Shown: positions 28,701 through 37,034 of the stretch, in pieces
Layout of the letters: every line of letters begins with the position of its first letter
How positions within the stretch are numbered: position 1 is the stretch's first letter
From: a virus
Reading direction: 5' to 3' (one strand)
Virus record (IMG/VR): IMGVR_UViG_3300025141_000296
Coordinates: 1-37,741 of that record
DNA length: 37,741 bases
Translations under genes and position numbers: made by a program
Notes under the pieces: generated by a model
Told to the model about the DNA's origin: nothing
Databases searched by the model: none
What the model saw: the letters and a program-made list of their open reading frames with translations, nothing else

Positions 28701-28905
28701 GATTAGGACAACAAACATTAATAGCACCATTAGCACAGTCTACACAAGCATCTATTTTATTTGTCATACTTAAATTAGTACAAGGTGTACAATCGTCTGG
28801 TAATGTAGGTCCACTATTTGTAATTTGTCTACTTGGTTTAGCACAACCTACTGAACTTATCCCAGGTATATGACCTGTCCATATTTTGTATTTATAAATG
28901 TCCAT
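25756..28905 (-). CDS. Giant cysteine-rich virion protein with PKD, carbohydrate-binding-like and C/C modules (1049 aa)
   Basis: A 1049-residue protein with about 62 cysteines by hand count. The order is as follows. N-terminal cysteine clusters span 21-132. A PKD-type domain spans about 195-258 (YSVDWGDGTAL with the WGDGT turn at 209-213, HSY at 227, then PFTVTVQM). A segment at about 465-514 matches the pattern of family 5/12 carbohydrate-binding modules (WDDNESYDPGDYVSYDG, then a closing W511). From 528 to about 835 come repeated modules 'W/Y-x-C-x(3-9)-C-x(n)-C-x(3)-C', as in WWCVNLIC ... ECVENC and YDCVPD ... CQATC. A Pro-rich, cysteine-containing C-terminus follows. These families bind sugars or mediate adhesion. 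A receptor-binding role is inference. The start overlaps the upstream stop by 1 nt (TAATG). Confidence 0.75.
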   Translation of the reverse strand: MDIYKYKIWTGHIPGISSVGCAKPSRQITNSGPTLPDDCTPCTNLSMTNKIDACVDCANGAINVCCPNPGESCCGLILSPCDEFYAWSVEEQNRYCSQCPLTGAQQKQLGPLSKKTTPSPQTSTSTEYCECCNRTQRESKDSTLTIFLDHDFNDMGHYTMWDGQMGQEDTFSNFLLTGDTVNPFLVSLNNSTEFGFYKYLEGIEYSVDWGDGTALTLLNAPTITTTHSYMSSGPFTVTVQMRAPWGITSVSHHITIPFQTGDQIWFTVPNQTQTYTFTPPGGGAPVSMDYEGSEFGPLDGGLGVNSYVTASYVATPYTIQGITDSMLSSLQSYSSSSSPGLPPGYNTTAINGIPIGPPTTVNIGGQVQLPNGTYVENLWGTIDNVDNSVPGDGFTGYTITNGADVYTLVDHENGVTVFSTTGSGLEQEDFLTRECGMALQGACDLCEGTQYYFLGGYGTQVVHTDRGEWDDNESYDPGDYVSYDGCCFYAISILDDTIPAPNRYDVNSPHWRLCFGSCTEIEVLPSRYNCIQGLCLEILPTSGAYYDNATYVGTPPTTANALADCTIGCLPPVGVEIQWMCEIQGTCSPIPPSHNYYNAGTGPNGETIYGGPTGYVDCTTNCTNTTIGYDCVPDPAPATTSTCQPVVGGGFYGDLPTCQATCGGTHQLFDWWCVNLICTALSVGTSQPPGANHSTPYTNATECVENCGSVLSWQCVCDMYAANTIVDLSANYGAGSFGGQRCMAVLDSTDPNAYTDKVDCEQNCLSWGCDSGSGICVQTDATTGPPNTNYCSDVILVNGAVQTDSGGVITTFDAIGCNDECHVPTVHVCIGGTCTPVTVNDTASGQINPDNKLYLGSPGNPYHWYVGTDITWNNAEDWSCNDYSIEACQDPLSNNWQTTGCGCTTCTSLESLNNTDYPVELYNPNDFYEHFDVVIGAVAAVSQATDQYKYWYDPRPVCDNTTTNAPTGLPWPLNEIDCSDPGVLAECEDPNMNQAQPGAPFPYTNPGQGTHPCTLLNCLVPQYNATPPTLPTVPRTDVPHSCWRPCGTP
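26440..27324 (-). repeat. Tandem cysteine modules (C-x-C ... C-x3-C) in the 1049-residue protein
   Basis: At least six consecutive units begin near residues 528, 579, 629, 671, 713 and 767, and a seventh starts near 828. Each starts with an aromatic residue just before a cysteine (YNC, WMC, YDC, WWC, WQC, WGC), has a second cysteine 2-13 residues on, and ends with C-x(3)-C after a variable Gly/Pro/Tyr-rich loop. Unit length varies from about 34 to 54 residues. Similar units occur in tandem in large Bacteroidota extracellular proteins. Confidence 0.7.
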
Positions 28906-29876
28906 TATGGGTTGATATATTCAAAGAATTTTATTGGGTTACTGAAATTAGGACTGTGTCCTACTTTAGGCCCTATGCCGTTATTAGCGGAATATAAAGT
29001 CATATCAAACGCATTAAACACGTATGTCTTTTTTAAAGGGTCTAATATTATTTGGTAATAGTTATAGTCTTCTGGTTTTAAATTATATAGAGGAGTACCA
29101 TTTGTTGCGTCTACTGGTTGTACTTTATTTATAAATTTATGTATCTTACCTGATTCTGCATTAAAAAACTTACAGCTCATATAAAATATATTATATTTTA
29201 CCAAATCTCTATTCTTTAACCATTGTATATAGTAGTTTTCTGTAGTTTTACCTATAGAACTTAATTCGAATAAAGAACCTTCTAACTTTTTATAAAAGTA
29301 TGGTCCTGTTAAATTTGGTGGTGTAGCATCTACACCTTCCATATAAGCGTCTAACCAGCTTAATGGGTCATAATTTGGATTCTCGACACCTGGACTTATT
29401 TCTGGAGTATTATCAATTTCAGCTAGATAACTATACGGACCATCAGTCAAAGATTTTCCATTGTTTATGGGTAAGATTATGGAAAAATAGAGTCTATGTG
29501 TTTGTAAGTTAGGACTATCGTAAAAATCAAATTTAAAGAAACTTTTTATAAAACTATTTTTTCTATCTACAATATCTGGGTGACTAATACCAACAACTGC
29601 ATAATCTGGTAAGTAGTCGTTTGGGTCACCTGTTGGTACTGTGATGGTTGCGAATTGCATATCATAAAAAATATGTTTATCTGGTAGTTCTGTGTCTGGA
29701 GAATACCTACTTGTTTCGAAATCTTGTATAATATTAACATTATCTTGCATTTCTGACCTTTCCCACAAATTAATAAGTTGTTCTACTCCTAGAGAGTCGT
29801 CAAAATCCATAGCAAAAGGTACTGTAACTCCTTTATCTAAATCGCTTTGTCTTATTTTAAATCTATTCACAGTCAT
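28905..29876 (-). CDS. Hypothetical structural protein (323 aa)
   Basis: A protein I do not recognise. I chose the ATG at 29876 (MTVNRFKIRQSDLDKG) because the frame's earlier ATG at 29897 would add seven atypical residues and lengthen the overlap with the upstream gene from 14 to 35 nt. The protein has no signal or membrane segment. Aromatic-rich segments (HRLYFSIILPINNG, YYIQWLKNRDLVKYNIFYMSCKFFN) suggest a compact globular fold, in contrast to the low-complexity fibre-like proteins downstream. It ends FSNPIKFFEYINP. Its size is near that of T4 gp8 (334 residues) and it also lies downstream of a gp6-like gene, but I see no convincing sequence match. It is probably a baseplate component by context. 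Confidence 0.7.
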   Translation of the reverse strand: MTVNRFKIRQSDLDKGVTVPFAMDFDDSLGVEQLINLWERSEMQDNVNIIQDFETSRYSPDTELPDKHIFYDMQFATITVPTGDPNDYLPDYAVVGISHPDIVDRKNSFIKSFFKFDFYDSPNLQTHRLYFSIILPINNGKSLTDGPYSYLAEIDNTPEISPGVENPNYDPLSWLDAYMEGVDATPPNLTGPYFYKKLEGSLFELSSIGKTTENYYIQWLKNRDLVKYNIFYMSCKFFNAESGKIHKFINKVQPVDATNGTPLYNLKPEDYNYYQIILDPLKKTYVFNAFDMTLYSANNGIGPKVGHSPNFSNPIKFFEYINP

Positions 29877-31647
29877 CGGCAGTAGGTAACACAACAAATG
29901 GTTGTGTTCTATAATCTATATCTATTATAATTGGTTTTATTTCAAAAATAATATTTTTATAAGGGTAGTGTACTCCATTTATAAAAGGGTAGTCAGTACC
30001 GTCTTTATCGGATTCGTAGAATCCTATTGGTAGTAATTCTCTCCACCTCCATAAGGATTCATTCAAAGAGAAATTAGAGTACTCTGGTACAAATTCATAA
30101 TTTTTATGTACCATAATAGTATTAGAATATGTTTTTATAGGTATTCTAGTGTGAGGTTTATAGTAATACCCACCCACAATTTCATCAGTTGCAGTTCCTG
30201 CTGCTAAATTACTATCTGGGTCTGGGTCGTAAAAAGAAGTACCATTTGTATCTATATTATTAAAAGTTAATTTATGATATGCTTCAGAAATTATTCTTTC
30301 TTTTAACTCCCATTCATTATATTCTACAAATGCACCTACAAAAGTATCTCCACTTTGTGGTAAATTGTATGGGGTACTTAAATTACTTTCCATAACATTA
30401 TTTGGGTATGGGTCAATTTTTCCATCAGGTACAAAATTCCAATCCCAACCTAAACCAACACAACTATTGCCTCTAATTTTCCAAATACCAGTTTCATTTA
30501 CTGCAAAAATACTAATATATAAATCTTTTAAAGGTCTTCCTAAATTATCTGAATAATCACTAACATCTAAATCATTAGTAAAGTTCCACATATAAGAAGG
30601 GTACTCATCTTTAACAACATGATGTTCTACCCCCGCAGATGGTGAATTATCATCTTGGAATGTCCTTGCTCTTTTAGAGTATATCCCCACTTCAAAAGCT
30701 GTTTTATCTAATGTATAATCTGTTGGTTTTGTTAGAATTTTATGAGAATGTACATAGTATTGTGATAGTGTTTCATTTATATGTTCGCGGTCTATTAATC
30801 TTTTAAATACCCCAACGTCACCATCAGTAACTACTTGATTATCATCATTTAATAATATGTTAAATATTTTACTTTCTGTATTAAAGTTTTCATCACCCAA
30901 TGAAAAGACAGGTTGTGGATTTCCTGGATATGCTGGACCACTAGCACCAGGCGGGTTAATCTGTAAAACCACATTAGTGTTTATGGCGTTAGGTGTTTGT
31001 TGAAGTACTATGTACTCTCCTGTTGATAGACCGTGGTCTACGGGGCATATAAATTTCACTGCACCTTTTCCTTGTATTGTTACGTTTTCAACATGGAACG
31101 GTATCCCATCTCCAGAATTAAAAGACACTCCTTTATTTAAAGCTCCAGTCGCTAATTCTGGTGGGTTATACTTTTCAAAATAATACTCCATTGTCCAATT
31201 TTGTATATTTTGATGTATGTAGGATGTATACATCACCCAATTATCTAAGTAGGAGTTTAACTCCACATAATTATGAAAAGAAGTTAAAGATGTGTATGTT
31301 ATAAAATCAAAAAATTGTATGGATGGATAACCACACGCTAAAGCTTCTTGGTCCGATAATGGTATCGGTTGGTAATAGAGGTTATAGGACATGAATGTTG
31401 GGTCGTATGTACAACCAGAAACAACATTACTTACCAACGGATTTACTTTACCATATAACCTATATATGTAACTTCCTTCTCGTTCTCTATTATACTGGTC
31501 TTGTAAATTAAGTACTAAACTTCTATCATTCTGAATTATATTTCTTGTAGTATTATTTAAAGCATAGGGAACCATTAGATTTTTATCTGGTGAGCCTATA
31601 TACCTTTGTGACCCTCTAACTATTCTCATTGTCTCTTGATATCCCAT
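29863..31647 (-). CDS. Hypothetical baseplate/structural protein (594 aa)
   Basis: A 594-residue protein of unknown family. The ATG at 31647 (MGYQETMRIVRG) is preferred over an in-frame TTG two codons earlier. It lies 6 nt after the stop of the 1154-residue gene. The protein is aromatic-rich, with no membrane segment. Notable segments are FICPVDHGLSTGEYIVLQQ (a turn-rich beta unit), LYISIFAVNETGIWKIRGN, GLGWDWNF, and the C-terminal IIFEIKPIIIDIDYRTQPFVVLP, an alternating strand that could close a beta-sheet. The wording of GLSTGEYIVL resembles beta-sandwich domains of fibre proteins but is too short to assign. Placement directly after the gp6-like and 1154-residue genes suggests a wedge or periphery role. 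Confidence 0.7.
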   Translation of the reverse strand: MGYQETMRIVRGSQRYIGSPDKNLMVPYALNNTTRNIIQNDRSLVLNLQDQYNREREGSYIYRLYGKVNPLVSNVVSGCTYDPTFMSYNLYYQPIPLSDQEALACGYPSIQFFDFITYTSLTSFHNYVELNSYLDNWVMYTSYIHQNIQNWTMEYYFEKYNPPELATGALNKGVSFNSGDGIPFHVENVTIQGKGAVKFICPVDHGLSTGEYIVLQQTPNAINTNVVLQINPPGASGPAYPGNPQPVFSLGDENFNTESKIFNILLNDDNQVVTDGDVGVFKRLIDREHINETLSQYYVHSHKILTKPTDYTLDKTAFEVGIYSKRARTFQDDNSPSAGVEHHVVKDEYPSYMWNFTNDLDVSDYSDNLGRPLKDLYISIFAVNETGIWKIRGNSCVGLGWDWNFVPDGKIDPYPNNVMESNLSTPYNLPQSGDTFVGAFVEYNEWELKERIISEAYHKLTFNNIDTNGTSFYDPDPDSNLAAGTATDEIVGGYYYKPHTRIPIKTYSNTIMVHKNYEFVPEYSNFSLNESLWRWRELLPIGFYESDKDGTDYPFINGVHYPYKNIIFEIKPIIIDIDYRTQPFVVLPTADDCE

Positions 31648-31653
31648 ATTCAA

Positions 31654-34600
31654 TTAATTTCCTACGACAAACATGTCTCCACCTTCATCTAATGCTGCTG
31701 ATACATATTTTTCATCAAATATGTCATAAGCTGTAGACCCAGGAACAAGACCAAAATAATAATGATATCCTAACCCTAGAGCTATATATCTCTCTGCTTG
31801 ATTATCATCAATAGGTGTTGTTTCTAATGGGTTATATGTTGTTCCACCAATAACTGCCTGCCAAGTCATTCGTTGTTGTATATTTCCAGAGCCTATTTCA
31901 CCTAGCTTTGTAATCCAATCCGCGTCTTCAAATTGGTTTTTTCCAAAACCTGACTGACTTGTATCAGATTTATCCCACACATAAAAAGGTACTACCTGAG
32001 AACTTTGGTCTAATAGTTCTACGATACACTCTCTCACGTCCACACCTGGTTGTAGTGAAGTGGTCCCACTTAGTAATTGTGGTACTAATGATACACTATC
32101 ATCATTTGAATTGGCCCCTCTCACACTAGTAGATGTATTTTCTGCGTACCATTGCCAGTCAGCTCCTCCAGCAGTCCATGCAGTCCAAAAATCTGGATAA
32201 AGTGATTGTGCTACACTAAAAGGTTGTCCACTTGGGAACATATTATTTCCTGGGGCTGGAGCTCCTGGAGCTGTAATACCACCAGGAAGTAAGTCTGGCC
32301 AATTCCACTCCCACATATTAGCGGAACCTCCTCCTGGATATGTTACTCCTCCAGGTGGGGAATAAGTCCAACCAAGTGTAACTACGTCATATATTGCGTT
32401 TGGTGTCCAAAAAGTTGGTGGTGTACCAAAAATTACCACTTCTATTTCTCCAGGGGTACTATAGGGTATAACACCAACTTCAGAGAATTGGGATATAATA
32501 GTGGCCATTCCACCATTAAGTTCTCTTCGTCTACCGGGCCCTGTTGCGTCTCTTTGGAATGGTGTTTTTAGATTAACGGCTTCAAAAATACCATCGTTAT
32601 AATTAACTATCTCATTAACGGCATCAAACATAAACTCACCTATAGGTTTAAAAGTAGTACCACCTATATCGTTAGCTATGGAACAACCTTCAGAATAACC
32701 ATCTTCATAACATATTTCAGCAATATTTTCTATTACCGGACCTAAATCCATTATTGTTGTTGGGAAATGTAAATTTCTAATATTACCACCTTCACATACT
32801 TCATCATTTTTTAAGGGGCTACTTCTGTCTCCAATAAAGGCACCATTATTATATGGTGATGACCTATAGTAAAACTCTTGGTCTGCTGAGTGGAAATATA
32901 CTACTTCTGCACAGTGTTTTACTTTATAACCGTTAGGAGCGCTTGATTTTGGTTTTAACTTAGCTTTAAATTGGAATAGGTATAGAAACCCTCCGATATA
33001 GTTGTTTGTCCAAAAATAATTCATTAATCCGTCACACATAGACCTAAGAAGAACTTCTCTTTTTCTCCAATCTGCTATATAAGCTACACCACTTTCACCA
33101 TCAAGAGAAAATAAATCTTGCATTGTATCATCACCAATAGGTAAAGAATAACATCCGTTGTCAAGATTTTTAGATGCCTTATTTGGTTTGCTACAATCCA
33201 TAAAATCGTTATTTTTTGTTCCTCTAGCCTTTGGTGTGTCATCCGCCCATGCGTCACACCCCATTGAATTTCCATGATTATTTGCTCCTCCACCACCTGC
33301 AGGGGAATAACATCCGCATTTTTCACATTCAGGATACTTAGTTACTCTCATAAATAAACAACCAAAGATTGCAACACAATCAGTGGTTGTTTCACTCATT
33401 GTACAAGGACAGGTGGGACAATCACAGTATATATATTCATTACTTTTTTTATACCAAAATCTGCATAGCTTACACACAATTCCTCTAAAGAAATTTTTAA
33501 TTTTATCTATAACCTTTCTAACAACCTTAATAAATGCACATAAAATAGATAATATCAGATATGTGATTGTGTAGAAAATTTGTTGTATCCTAGTAACAAA
33601 TTGGTTTATTACTATCGGGAAGTTTACATTTTTATTTGCTGTGTTCACAGGAAAAGACACTGCTTGGCCATCACAAGCTTTTTCTTCTCTAGGTATTATC
33701 TCTTTAACACCTATAAATCTATCTTTAAATCTTGCCTTCCAATGGTTATGGAATTGTGTTGGTGTATATACCTTACTATAACTAAACTCATAAAAGTAAT
33801 CTTTCGCTGCTAATATTTCTCCACCACTTATTGCTTGCGATGGGTAATCCCAATAGTCTATGGAAAAAGCGTATGAACTTGCTTGAGCGCCCGAATGGTG
33901 TCCATTTGGGCTACTATTATATTCTTTTATGTTTGGTACAAGATATGCCCCTCTTCTCCTTAATCTTGCGGTCCCTTTAGCCTCCAAAGGTTTAATTCTA
34001 AATCTATGTTTAGCTTTGGTAGGTATTCCGACTGATGGGTCTCTTGAGATTACTCTCTCACCAAATTCATTGGTTATAAGATAGTCTAAGCTCATAGGTA
34101 TGTTTATTAAAAACGCCCCATTATCATCTATATTAAAACCACCGTCTATATCAAATCTTTGTAGAACAGGAACAAGTTGTTCACCACTACCTGGATTGGC
34201 AGGGTCTTCTTCTTTTTTAAAAAATGGTGTAAACCTTATAGATTCTATCCTTCCTGGTGTTGGTGCTAGTCTACACAGTTCTCCTTGTTTGCCTCTTGGT
34301 TTACAGTTCTTATTAACTGACAGTTTTTCAGTGTCAGTCGCAACTGAACCCATGAATACAGCTGTAGGTTCTATTTCTACACCTACCTCTCTTAAATCAA
34401 AATCACTTCTTATAATTGAAGCACCACAACCAGCTTCTTCGTCACCCCATAGTGGTCTTATATCTATTGTTCTGGACATTGTAACTATCTGGGGTAATTC
34501 ATCTATATTCGGTGAGCTTTTAAATTTAGCTCCATTAAAATTAGAACTTGATTCTCCTTTACGTTTAAAGTCCTCCGGTGTCATAGAAAAACACCCAATA

Positions 34601-35118
34601 TCAGATAAATCTACATTTACAACTAAAGTTTGTTCTCCCACTGGAACCCCATATAACATAAAATCACCACTCGCGTTGGTTTTGGCAGTAAATTTATAGT
34701 ATTTTTCATACACATAAGAAACTTCTTGATTTAGTAATACCTGTGATAATTTAGGAAAACTTCCTGTGGGGATGTGTCCAGTATAACTTGGTGTTTGGGG
34801 TAATAGGTTATATCTAAACCCTTCTTTAGTTCTATATCCTTGTGTTTTATATGGATAAAGGGATTTGATTATTGGGTTTTCAGCGTCTTTATCATCCAAA
34901 GGTACAAATATAGAAACTTTTGCATTAGGAACACCAAAACCACCATTAGCTAACACCCTTCCAGCTACTACTCCAAAATTTGCACAGTCTTTCGGGTAGA
35001 CATCTGTTTGATAAAGATTCAAACTTAGAATCTCCAACATATCAAAATCCTGATTCAAATCAAATGTGACTTCCTTGTCTACACCAACCTGTGTTCTAAT
35101 TCTTAAGTTTTTTGGCAT
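31654..35118 (-). CDS. Large baseplate-associated protein with carboxypeptidase-regulatory-like domain and a membrane segment (1154 aa)
   Basis: An 1154-residue protein directly downstream of the gp6-like gene, the place where T4 encodes the large wedge protein gp7. I see no direct sequence match to gp7. Residues about 47-172 look like a carboxypeptidase-regulatory-like beta-sandwich (VAGRVLANGGFGVPNAKVSI, then TNASGDFMLYGVPVGEQTL). Residues 511-533 (IQQIFYTITYLILSILCAF...) form a strongly hydrophobic stretch, followed by a basic amphipathic segment and a cysteine cluster: C549, C552, C565, C567, C570, C572, C581, C587, C598, C601, C603. A membrane helix inside a virion protein is unusual. 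It could insert in the host envelope during infection, which is inference. The C-terminal third is Gly/Pro/Trp-rich. Intergenic spacing upstream is 73 nt. Confidence 0.75.
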   Translation of the reverse strand: MPKNLRIRTQVGVDKEVTFDLNQDFDMLEILSLNLYQTDVYPKDCANFGVVAGRVLANGGFGVPNAKVSIFVPLDDKDAENPIIKSLYPYKTQGYRTKEGFRYNLLPQTPSYTGHIPTGSFPKLSQVLLNQEVSYVYEKYYKFTAKTNASGDFMLYGVPVGEQTLVVNVDLSDIGCFSMTPEDFKRKGESSSNFNGAKFKSSPNIDELPQIVTMSRTIDIRPLWGDEEAGCGASIIRSDFDLREVGVEIEPTAVFMGSVATDTEKLSVNKNCKPRGKQGELCRLAPTPGRIESIRFTPFFKKEEDPANPGSGEQLVPVLQRFDIDGGFNIDDNGAFLINIPMSLDYLITNEFGERVISRDPSVGIPTKAKHRFRIKPLEAKGTARLRRRGAYLVPNIKEYNSSPNGHHSGAQASSYAFSIDYWDYPSQAISGGEILAAKDYFYEFSYSKVYTPTQFHNHWKARFKDRFIGVKEIIPREEKACDGQAVSFPVNTANKNVNFPIVINQFVTRIQQIFYTITYLILSILCAFIKVVRKVIDKIKNFFRGIVCKLCRFWYKKSNEYIYCDCPTCPCTMSETTTDCVAIFGCLFMRVTKYPECEKCGCYSPAGGGGANNHGNSMGCDAWADDTPKARGTKNNDFMDCSKPNKASKNLDNGCYSLPIGDDTMQDLFSLDGESGVAYIADWRKREVLLRSMCDGLMNYFWTNNYIGGFLYLFQFKAKLKPKSSAPNGYKVKHCAEVVYFHSADQEFYYRSSPYNNGAFIGDRSSPLKNDEVCEGGNIRNLHFPTTIMDLGPVIENIAEICYEDGYSEGCSIANDIGGTTFKPIGEFMFDAVNEIVNYNDGIFEAVNLKTPFQRDATGPGRRRELNGGMATIISQFSEVGVIPYSTPGEIEVVIFGTPPTFWTPNAIYDVVTLGWTYSPPGGVTYPGGGSANMWEWNWPDLLPGGITAPGAPAPGNNMFPSGQPFSVAQSLYPDFWTAWTAGGADWQWYAENTSTSVRGANSNDDSVSLVPQLLSGTTSLQPGVDVRECIVELLDQSSQVVPFYVWDKSDTSQSGFGKNQFEDADWITKLGEIGSGNIQQRMTWQAVIGGTTYNPLETTPIDDNQAERYIALGLGYHYYFGLVPGSTAYDIFDEKYVSAALDEGGDMFVVGN

Positions 35119-35191
35119 GAAATATCTTTATATCATAAATAGTTATTATTACAAAATTAAAAGTAGGTGTACGATTAAATTATGTAAATAA
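35119..35191 (-). promoter_or_regulatory. 73-nt A/T-rich intergenic gap with a weak Bacteroidota-type -7 match
   Basis: This is the longest gap in the minus-strand operon. On the minus strand it contains TAATTTTG (35159 down to 35152), which fits the TAnnTTTG -7 element of Bacteroidota promoters and lies about 33 nt before the ATG at 35118. No TTG appears at the expected -33 distance, and such a short motif arises easily in A/T-rich DNA. It may be an internal promoter or chance. No hairpin terminator is visible. Confidence 0.2.
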
Positions 35192-37033
35192 TTATGAGAT
35201 GTTTGCCCGAGTTAATTGTTTAACCCGCACACGAATGTCAGTGTCGGGATATCTGATTTGTGGCATCTCATCTGGCATAAAGAATATTGTCTGGTCAGTA
35301 ATAGCTAATTGTCTTTGGGTTCCACTTATTAATGGTTGACTTATTAACGAGTTTGAGTACCCGTTACCTACCTCATTGAATAGTCTTATGTCTACGACAT
35401 TTAAGACACCTGGTTGTTCTGAAACTTTACCATATAATTCACTTAAATTTATTGTAAGACCTAATTCGTTAGCGTCTATATCAAAAAATTCTTTTACACT
35501 GTTTATTGCGTTAGTAACTACCTGTCCTTGGTTGGTGTCATTTGCAATTACTAGGTCTATATCAAAACTTAAATCTATTACTTTAGCCGATGAAATTTCT
35601 ATATAATCATTCAACATTCTATAGTTAGAGAGATATTCAGCTATATTATTTTTTAGTGTGCTACTTACACTAGATGTTAGAGTTCCGTCTGGGTTATAGG
35701 ATAAGACACTTACTTTTACTTTATTCTCAACTTCAGTAACACCAACCTTTGCGGCTGCACCGAATTTGGAAGGCATTGTTCTTACTCTCGCTACATAATC
35801 ATTTATAGTGACAGCTCTATTTTGTGCTGCAAAATTAAATGACACATAATTTCTAACTTCCTCTGTAGACATTTGGTCATCACCACCCAACGCAGATGTC
35901 ACATTATTAACTTTTAAACTACTAAAAACACTAGTATTTATACTAGATACTGGACCAGAAACAACAAAATCTATAGTACCTAAAGAATTTATGGCTCCAG
36001 CACCTAAATTAGAAGCTTTACCACCACCAACTCTATATTGAACGAATAAGGTCCTGTTGCCTTCTACCATAGAACCTAATGATATATTATTTATAACTTT
36101 GTTGGGCTGTACTTTAATATTAAACTTTGCGAATTCGTTTAGTAGTTGTTGTGAGTCACTATTTCCACTACCGAACGTTAAAAAGAAAAACCCTTCTGGT
36201 GTATATTCTGTAACAAATCTATTATCTGTTAATATATATTTCCCTACTTTTAACCCTGGTTCATCTGCTGGTGTAGATGGGTCTATTTCAAAAACTTCTG
36301 ATTCTGCTAAAGCTTGCATCTCATACCATTTATTATCTTTTGCGGTTATAAATTCTAAAGTAGACGGTAATGTTGTATAACCAAGACCTTCTTTTTCTAT
36401 AATAGAGGTAACACCTAAAACATTTCTCTCTGGTAAAAATATTTTTAAAAATGGTTTATTATCAATATCTGTTATTTCTTTTTTAAATACTTTTGTTACA
36501 CCATTAACCACCACTTCTCTTTTGGTTATGGTATAATTTTGAATTATTCCGTTAGAGTTAAAATTTGGTACTTTTGTTCTGTTTGGTGTTCCCTCTACTG
36601 AGTATGGTGAGGAGAAGTCACAATCATCTAATAATTCAAAAACTTGACCTCCTCCCCTAACTTGAGAGTTTCTTCTCATAAACCCTAAGTATCTATAGTC
36701 CTCTTTATCACCTAGTGCTGGGACAATGATAGATAAATCACAGAGTGTTATTGATGGTCTGTTCCCTGGTATCTTTAAACCATAGGTCCTAGCGATATTA
36801 AATAAGGAGCTTCTTTCTTGAGCATATTGTAATACCGTTTCTTGTAAGGTTCTATCAATAGAGTAGTGTAAGTTATCTGCTATTGCCGCATTTAAGTCTA
36901 GGAATACTGAATATATTGACGCGTCGTTTGAATTTTTTATTAAATTAGGGTAATATGTGTTTGTTAATCGAAGTAGTTCGTTTCTTAACCCTAAAAAATC
37001 TCTTTCTGTGTATGCTATTTTTTTCTCTGCCAT
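35192..37033 (-). CDS. gp6: Baseplate wedge protein, T4 gp6 / phage J-like family
   Basis: A 613-residue protein close in size to T4 gp6 (660). The N-terminus MAEKKIAYTERDFLGLRNEL and the next 90 residues (NDASIYSVFLDLNAAIADNLHYSIDRTLQET, ARTYGLKIPG) follow the typical start of gp6/J-like proteins. The later part (MSTEEVRNYVSFNFAAQNRAVTINDYVARV, then VSVLSYNPDGT and a C-terminal domain with EQPGVLNVVDIRLFNEVG) is the conserved J-like region. In T4, gp6 dimers form the inner ring of the baseplate that joins the wedges and drives the shape change on contraction. The gene starts 1 nt after the stop of the gp25-like gene, and the pairing of the two supports the call. Confidence 0.9.
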   Translation of the reverse strand: MAEKKIAYTERDFLGLRNELLRLTNTYYPNLIKNSNDASIYSVFLDLNAAIADNLHYSIDRTLQETVLQYAQERSSLFNIARTYGLKIPGNRPSITLCDLSIIVPALGDKEDYRYLGFMRRNSQVRGGGQVFELLDDCDFSSPYSVEGTPNRTKVPNFNSNGIIQNYTITKREVVVNGVTKVFKKEITDIDNKPFLKIFLPERNVLGVTSIIEKEGLGYTTLPSTLEFITAKDNKWYEMQALAESEVFEIDPSTPADEPGLKVGKYILTDNRFVTEYTPEGFFFLTFGSGNSDSQQLLNEFAKFNIKVQPNKVINNISLGSMVEGNRTLFVQYRVGGGKASNLGAGAINSLGTIDFVVSGPVSSINTSVFSSLKVNNVTSALGGDDQMSTEEVRNYVSFNFAAQNRAVTINDYVARVRTMPSKFGAAAKVGVTEVENKVKVSVLSYNPDGTLTSSVSSTLKNNIAEYLSNYRMLNDYIEISSAKVIDLSFDIDLVIANDTNQGQVVTNAINSVKEFFDIDANELGLTINLSELYGKVSEQPGVLNVVDIRLFNEVGNGYSNSLISQPLISGTQRQLAITDQTIFFMPDEMPQIRYPDTDIRVRVKQLTRANIS

Positions 37034-37034
37034 A

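Noticed and set aside
29877-29897. Earlier ATG start for the 323-residue protein
   Set aside because: It would add seven residues (MLCYLLP) and deepen the overlap with the upstream gene. The ATG at 29876 gives a more typical N-terminus.
31648-31653. TTG start for the 594-residue protein
   Set aside because: An ATG two codons later gives a better start and leaves a 6-nt gap to the upstream stop.
34100-34699. A 199-codon open frame on the plus strand
   Set aside because: It lies wholly antisense to the 1154-residue gene, whose domain structure is convincing. Its Ser/Leu-rich composition is that of a mirror frame.
28905-35118. Assigning the 1154- and 323-residue proteins as T4 gp7 and gp8
   Set aside because: Order and size are suggestive, but I see no residue-level match. 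The 1154-residue protein has domains not known in gp7.
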